DNA of 5,146 nt from NCBI GenBank assembly GCA_002404795.1, contig DHKK01000174.1, positions 4,474-9,619 of the forward strand, in the 5' to 3' direction. Position 1 is the stretch's first letter. Each line of letters begins with the position of its first letter. The notes below the pieces were generated by a model that was not told where the DNA came from, searched no databases, and saw only the letters and a program-made list of their open reading frames with translations. The stretch is from Clostridiales bacterium UBA4696 (GTDB lineage: Bacteria; Bacillota; Clostridia; Oscillospirales; Oscillospiraceae). The position numbers and the translations under genes are program-made. Shown one piece after another: positions 5,111 to 5,146 of this stretch.

Positions 5111-5131
5111 AGCGACAGGTTTTCTGTCGCT
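5111..5131. repeat. 8-bp hairpin near the right edge
   Basis: AGCGACAG (5111-5118) pairs perfectly with CTGTCGCT (5124-5131) around GTTTT. To the right no T-tract follows. To the left the reverse strand continues as ATTTTGC, so it could be at best a weak leftward terminator. Confidence 0.5.
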
Positions 5132-5146
5132 CATATCTGCGCCCGT

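Noticed and set aside
4961..5146. A group I intron interrupting tRNA-Leu, as in cyanobacteria.
   Set aside because: I see no internal guide sequence pairing with the 5' exon and no P7-type conserved core. The 3' exon would have to lie beyond the window, so this cannot be fully excluded.

Overview
The window looks like chromosomal DNA from a GC-rich Firmicute of the gut Oscillospiraceae type (Clostridium cluster IV relatives). Grounds are strong AAGGAGG-type ribosome sites, a clostridial-type aspartate kinase, the rpsO-pnp gene pair, and clusters of small palindromic repeats of the kind scattered through such genomes. The lineage is inferred from style only.

Bases 1-746 hold no gene I can support. 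They are repeat-rich: two diverged copies of a roughly 145-bp sequence in inverted orientation (1-144 and 348-493) flank a roughly 140-bp composite palindromic element (167-307). A second composite palindromic element (568-690) ends in a strong rightward terminator, and a GC-rich hairpin (703-740) ends the pnp transcript arriving from the right.

Bases 747-3455 carry a leftward unit: a promoter (3427-3455), a roughly 118-nt leader, rpsO (ribosomal protein S15), an intrinsic terminator, and then pnp (polynucleotide phosphorylase). Between that terminator and the pnp ribosome site lies a long hairpin of 26 base pairs in four blocks, a good candidate for an RNase III/PNPase control element like the one known from Escherichia coli. 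I see no separate pnp promoter, so pnp is probably expressed by read-through of a partial terminator.

Bases 3601-4869 encode a divergently transcribed aspartate kinase (lysC type) with an intact catalytic domain and strongly diverged C-terminal ACT-like regulatory domains. No lysine riboswitch is visible upstream.

The right end is the most unusual part. A near-consensus promoter (TTGACA, 18-bp spacer, TGCTACAAT) starts inside the lysC stop codon and points at a textbook 5' half of tRNA-Leu(UAG) at 4926-4964. Immediately after the anticodon loop the sequence stops being tRNA: there is no anticodon-stem partner, no T-arm and no acceptor partner up to the window end. Short palindromes follow. 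This fits a tRNA gene broken by an insertion or recombination junction, or a tRNA-derived repeat. It is not an intact tRNA.
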